A stretch of DNA of 11,358 nucleotides from Bacteroidetes bacterium UBA4408 (GTDB taxonomy: Bacteria; Bacteroidota; Bacteroidia; UBA4408): the NCBI GenBank assembly GCA_002389785.1, contig DGQS01000083.1, positions 1 through 11,358 on the forward strand. The letters are read 5' to 3'. Positions 8,634 to 11,358 of the stretch are shown piece by piece. The notes under the pieces were generated by a model. The model was not told the DNA's origin. It worked only from the letters and a program-made list of their open reading frames with translations, and did no database searches. Position 1 is the first letter of the stretch. Every line of letters begins with the position of its first letter. The translations under genes were made by a program, and so were the position numbers.

Positions 8634-8641
8634 CAAAATTA
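8634..8641 (-). promoter_or_regulatory. Candidate -7 box for hemN
   Basis: On the minus strand TAATTTTG (8641-8634) matches TAnnTTTG and ends 20 bp before the hemN ATG (8613). A TTTG at 8658-8655 lies only 13 bp upstream, which is short for a -33 element, so the promoter call is tentative. Confidence 0.4.
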
Positions 8642-8655
8642 ATTTCCGAGCACGC

Positions 8656-8685
8656 AAAAAAACCTGTCGAAAATCATATTTCAGG
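8656..8685 (-). terminator. Candidate rho-independent terminator after rarA
   Basis: On the minus strand CCTG (8685-8682) pairs with CAGG (8666-8663). An inner AAA/TTT pairing is separated from this by a 3-nt bulge, and the hairpin is followed directly by seven T (8662-8656). It starts 27 bp after the rarA stop. The stem is imperfect, so strength is uncertain, but hairpin plus T-run in the right place supports termination between rarA and hemN. Confidence 0.4.
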
Positions 8686-8712
8686 CTGATGAAAATTTGT
8701 TGGAAGAAAAAA

Positions 8713-9987
8713 TCAATAGCTATATTTTTCTTGCCAAAGTTTTTTCAATCGCTCGCGCATTTCATTTTCACGGGCGTTATTACCCGGTGAATAGATGCGT
8801 GTGCCACTAAGGGTATCGGGAAGATATTCTTGTAGTGTAAAGTTTTTTTCATGACTATGTGCATAATCGTATTCTTTTCCATAGCCAAGGTCTTTCATTA
8901 ATTTGGTAGGTGCATTGCGCAAATGCAGAGGTACCGGTAGATCGCCGGTGTTTTTTACCAATTCCTGGGCTTCACCAATTGCCATGTAAGCTGCATTACT
9001 TTTAGCTGAACAGGCAAGATAGGTTGCAGCTTGCGATAATATAATTCGTCCTTCGGGCATACCAATTACATTAACTGCCTGAAAACAATTGTTGGCAATT
9101 ACCAAAGCCGTTGGATTTGCATTTCCAATGTCTTCACTCGCTAAGATGAGCATGCGACGTGCAATAAACAAAGGGTCTTCACCGCCTTCGAGCATTCTGG
9201 CTAACCAGTACACCGCAGCATTTGGATCACTGCCACGCAACGATTTTATAAAGGCCGATATGATATCGTAATGTTGTTCGCCGCCTTTGTCGTAAAGTGC
9301 TAAGTTTTGTTGAACACTTTCAGTTACTAATTCATTGGTAATGGTTAGTTCATTTCCACCAATTGAGTTTACAACCAATTCAAATGTATTCAATAATTTT
9401 CGTGCATCTCCACCGGATAAGCGCAGCAAAGCTTCGTATTCAGCTATGTGTATGTTTTTCTTCTTTAAAAATTCATCTTGCTCGACGGCTTGTTGCAACA
9501 ATAAAATTAAGTCCTCTTTTTCTAAATTTTTAAGCACATAAATCTGGCAACGCGAAAGCAAAGGTGAAATAACTTCAAAGGATGGATTTTCAGTGGTAGC
9601 GCCAATCAATGTAACGATTCCCTTTTCAACCGCACCCAACAAGGAATCTTGTTGCGATTTGCTGAAGCGATGAATTTCATCAATAAATAAAATCGGATTG
9701 TTGGTACCAAAAAATGCCTGACTCTTAGCTTTGTCAATTACTTCACGAATGTCTTTTACACCCGAATTAATTGCACTCAACGCATAAAAAGGTCGTTTTA
9801 ATTTTTGTGAAATAATGTTCGCTAAGGTTGTTTTTCCTACTCCCGGAGGTCCCCACAAGATGAGCGAGGGCAATACTTCGCTTTCAATGGCCTTACGTAA
9901 AACAGCTCCTTCTCCAATCAGGTGTTTTTGACCGATGTATGTGTCGAAGGTAGAGGGGCGAAGCCTTTCAGCTAATGGAGCAGACAT
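8713..9987 (-). CDS. rarA: Replication-associated recombination protein A, AAA+ ATPase
   Basis: RarA (MgsA; WRNIP1/Mgs1 in eukaryotes) is a clamp-loader-like AAA+ ATPase that acts at stalled replication forks and interacts with SSB. The 424-residue product begins with the family text LAERLRPSTFDTYIGQKHLIG (5-25). It contains Walker A GPPGVGKT (46-53), Walker B with FIDEIHRFSK (101-110), the sensor-1 segment GATTENPSF (129-137) and the SRC arginine-finger region (145-147). The C-terminal half carries the helical tetramerisation region, with KSLRGSDPNAAVYWLARML, SEDIGNANP, and PVPLHLRNAPTKLMKDLGYG near the end. Length and motifs match the family throughout. It lies about 100 bp downstream of the acyltransferase gene on the same strand; the gap shows no clear promoter box. 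Confidence 0.95.
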   Translation of the reverse strand: MSAPLAERLRPSTFDTYIGQKHLIGEGAVLRKAIESEVLPSLILWGPPGVGKTTLANIISQKLKRPFYALSAINSGVKDIREVIDKAKSQAFFGTNNPILFIDEIHRFSKSQQDSLLGAVEKGIVTLIGATTENPSFEVISPLLSRCQIYVLKNLEKEDLILLLQQAVEQDEFLKKKNIHIAEYEALLRLSGGDARKLLNTFELVVNSIGGNELTITNELVTESVQQNLALYDKGGEQHYDIISAFIKSLRGSDPNAAVYWLARMLEGGEDPLFIARRMLILASEDIGNANPTALVIANNCFQAVNVIGMPEGRIILSQAATYLACSAKSNAAYMAIGEAQELVKNTGDLPVPLHLRNAPTKLMKDLGYGKEYDYAHSHEKNFTLQEYLPDTLSGTRIYSPGNNARENEMRERLKKLWQEKYSY

Positions 9988-10088
9988 AAGAAAGTAATTT
10001 TTGCACTAAGTAATTGGCATGATGAAATTAGGAAAATATTTTTTAGCGAGGCAAGATGCTTTTCATAACCATAATTGCATCGCAACTG

Positions 10089-10958
10089 CTAGCTGCGCTT
10101 GTGTTTCCACCTGCGATGAGTCCACAACCAATATTCGGGTGCAGCTTTTATCAGCTTTTCGTTGATGCGTGTATGCCTTTCGGTAATTTCATTAGGAGCT
10201 AAACTGTTAGGCGCATCGGTTACCAATTCGTATTCTACCTTGTAATGACCTCTTTTTACTTTGGTAATTTTACCGTACAACACCACCATGTTGTATTGTT
10301 TCGCATATTTTTCAGAACCATAAGAAACAGGAGTATCCTGATTCAAAAACTGCATCCAATGTGCATTTTGAACTTTACCCGGACTTTGATCGGCAATAAA
10401 GCCGGTCATGGTAAGTTCGTTTTTATAGCGTTCAAAAAACTCCGAAACTTCTTTGGTCGACATTAAGATGGTGCCAAAACGGTTACGGGTTTTCTGCATT
10501 TTTTGGTCAAAAAATTTATTTGAAATGCGTTGGTAAATGCCTAAGGGTTTATGCGGACCATATAATCCAATAGACACGGCAGCCCATTCCCAATTGGCAT
10601 AGTGGCCGGTAACCAATATTAAACTGCGCTTTTCGTCGTAATATTTTTTCATCAAATCAGGTCCAACAACAGTTAAGCGACTCATTAAACTGGCTTTTGA
10701 AATCGTAAATACTTTTATACTTTCGACAGCTAAATCGCAAAAATGCGCATAGAATTTTTTAGCAATAGCTTCAACTTCTGCTTCCGATTTTTCGGGAAAG
10801 GAGTTGCGGATATTGTTGAGCACTACTTTTTTGCGGTAAGGAAATACATAGTAAAGTAAATAAAAAGCTATATCCGAAAATAGATACAATACCGGAAATG
10901 GAAGTAATGAAAGGGGAATAAGTATAAAGTAATACAGAAAATAACTAAAAACGATCAT
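10089..10958 (-). CDS. LpxL/HtrB-type lipid A biosynthesis acyltransferase
   Basis: Proteins of this family (Lip_A_acyltrans) transfer a secondary acyl chain from acyl carrier protein to a lipid A precursor at the inner membrane. The 289-residue product has a hydrophobic N-terminal anchor (about 1-40), followed by YRKKVVLNNIRNSFP (41-55), where the family has a conserved R-x-x-V-x-x-N-x-x-x-x-FP pattern. It carries the HX4E catalytic pair in GHYANWEW (H119, E124), then ADQSPGK (189-195), and ends with the family's WLWTHRRWKH segment. Bacteroidota usually carry a small number of such enzymes, so LpxL versus LpxM specificity cannot be assigned from sequence alone and I give no symbol. The start codon lies 18 bp from the divergent plus-strand gene. 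Only a one-mismatch -7 box (TAACTTCG, 10988-10981) is visible upstream. Confidence 0.92.
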   Translation of the reverse strand: MIVFSYFLYYFILIPLSLLPFPVLYLFSDIAFYLLYYVFPYRKKVVLNNIRNSFPEKSEAEVEAIAKKFYAHFCDLAVESIKVFTISKASLMSRLTVVGPDLMKKYYDEKRSLILVTGHYANWEWAAVSIGLYGPHKPLGIYQRISNKFFDQKMQKTRNRFGTILMSTKEVSEFFERYKNELTMTGFIADQSPGKVQNAHWMQFLNQDTPVSYGSEKYAKQYNMVVLYGKITKVKRGHYKVEYELVTDAPNSLAPNEITERHTRINEKLIKAAPEYWLWTHRRWKHKRS

Positions 10959-10976
10959 TTTAAATCCGAATAAATT

Positions 10977-11358
10977 TTGGCGAAGTTAAACTATCTCTTT
11001 TTAAAACGAAGCTACTTTTTTGTAACTTTTGCTTTCTTGGTGTTGCTGAATTATTCTGAAGCAAAGCAACCGGAACAAGATCCAACTTATATTTCAAAAT
11101 TTAAAACCCGCTTGAATTTCAGATTGCAAGTCAATCAAAATAATTTTAGGCAAGCCATTAATCCATTGAGTTCGTTGGTGTACACAAAAAGTGAATTAAA
11201 CAATGCTCAATTAAATTACGGTAGTTACCTTCCTTTCTCGTCGGGCTTTTCGTTTAATTTTATGTTTGGAGGATTTGGAATTGATTTTCGTTTTACTGAA
11301 AAATACTTCAATAAAAACAATAAACCGGTAACCGATTTTAAAGATTTAAAATTAAATA
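10977..11358 (+). CDS. Exported envelope protein, possibly DUF4421 family, N-terminal part, TTG start
   Basis: An open frame runs from TTG 10977 to the window end (127 codons, incomplete). An in-frame TAA (10971-10973) lies just upstream, and the first in-frame ATG is not reached until about 11261, so TTG is the best start (ATT at 10974 is the only alternative nearby). From TTG the protein begins with a good signal peptide: a basic n-region (AKLNYLFLKR), a hydrophobic core (SYFFVTFAFLVLL) and a cleavage-like NYSEA before KQPEQD. The mature part has TYISKFKTRLNFRLQV, then NYGSYLPFSSGFSFNFMFG and GIDFRF, with alternating hydrophobic and aromatic strands like outer-membrane proteins. The layout recalls DUF4421 proteins of Bacteroidota, but I am not certain of the family. 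It is divergent from the acyltransferase, which hints at an envelope role. Confidence 0.6.
   Translation, partial: MAKLNYLFLKRSYFFVTFAFLVLLNYSEAKQPEQDPTYISKFKTRLNFRLQVNQNNFRQAINPLSSLVYTKSELNNAQLNYGSYLPFSSGFSFNFMFGGFGIDFRFTEKYFNKNNKPVTDFKDLKLN

Noticed and set aside
9988..10088. A promoter or terminator in the gap between the acyltransferase gene and rarA.
   Set aside because: No TAnnTTTG box or hairpin with a T-run could be found on the minus strand; the two genes may be co-transcribed.
1..11358. Mobile elements, CRISPR arrays, tRNA or rRNA genes, toxin-antitoxin or defence modules.
   Set aside because: Apart from the edge fragments, the window is filled by intact genes, nearly all conserved housekeeping genes. 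No transposase, integrase, direct-repeat array, cloverleaf or nuclease/toxin motif was seen.

Overview
The window looks like ordinary chromosomal housekeeping DNA from a member of the Bacteroidota. It is AT-rich. The large secreted protein ends in a domain resembling the type IX secretion (T9SS) type A sorting tail, a system confined to this phylum. Several genes are preceded by the TAnnTTTG -7 box of the Bacteroidota primary sigma factor, and Shine-Dalgarno sequences are mostly absent. I cannot place it more precisely than the phylum.

Layout, plus strand: (1) the last 121 codons of an Amidohydro_3/YtcJ-type metal-dependent hydrolase (1-366); (2) rpmH, ribosomal protein bL34 (462-620), with a clear promoter upstream and a strong intrinsic terminator downstream; (3) an 894-residue exported protein built from Asp-box (BNR/sortilin-like) beta-propeller repeats with a C-terminal T9SS-type tail (749-3433); (4) carB, the carbamoyl-phosphate synthase large subunit (3579-6419), in a short form that stops before the C-terminal allosteric domain.

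Layout, minus strand: a run of four genes read from right to left. These are an LpxL/HtrB-type lipid A acyltransferase (10958-10089), rarA/mgsA (9987-8713), hemN (8613-7258) and ttcA (7216-6416). The gaps are about 100, 99 and 41 bp. A -7-like box precedes both hemN and ttcA, and a weak terminator candidate follows rarA, so this is probably several transcription units rather than one tight operon. The ttcA and carB stop codons overlap tail to tail.

At the right edge, a plus-strand gene that appears to start with TTG (10977 onward) diverges from the acyltransferase across only 18 bp. It encodes a signal peptide followed by the start of a possible DUF4421-type envelope protein, and is cut by the window end.

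The genes serve separate core functions: translation, pyrimidine/arginine precursor supply, tRNA thiolation, anaerobic heme synthesis, replication-fork maintenance and outer-membrane lipid synthesis, plus one surface or secreted protein. I see no mobile element, CRISPR array, tRNA, rRNA, defence island or evidence of a new multi-gene system. The points most worth following are the short CarB, the unassigned beta-propeller protein, the TTG-initiated envelope gene and the recurrent TACCTTTG promoter box.
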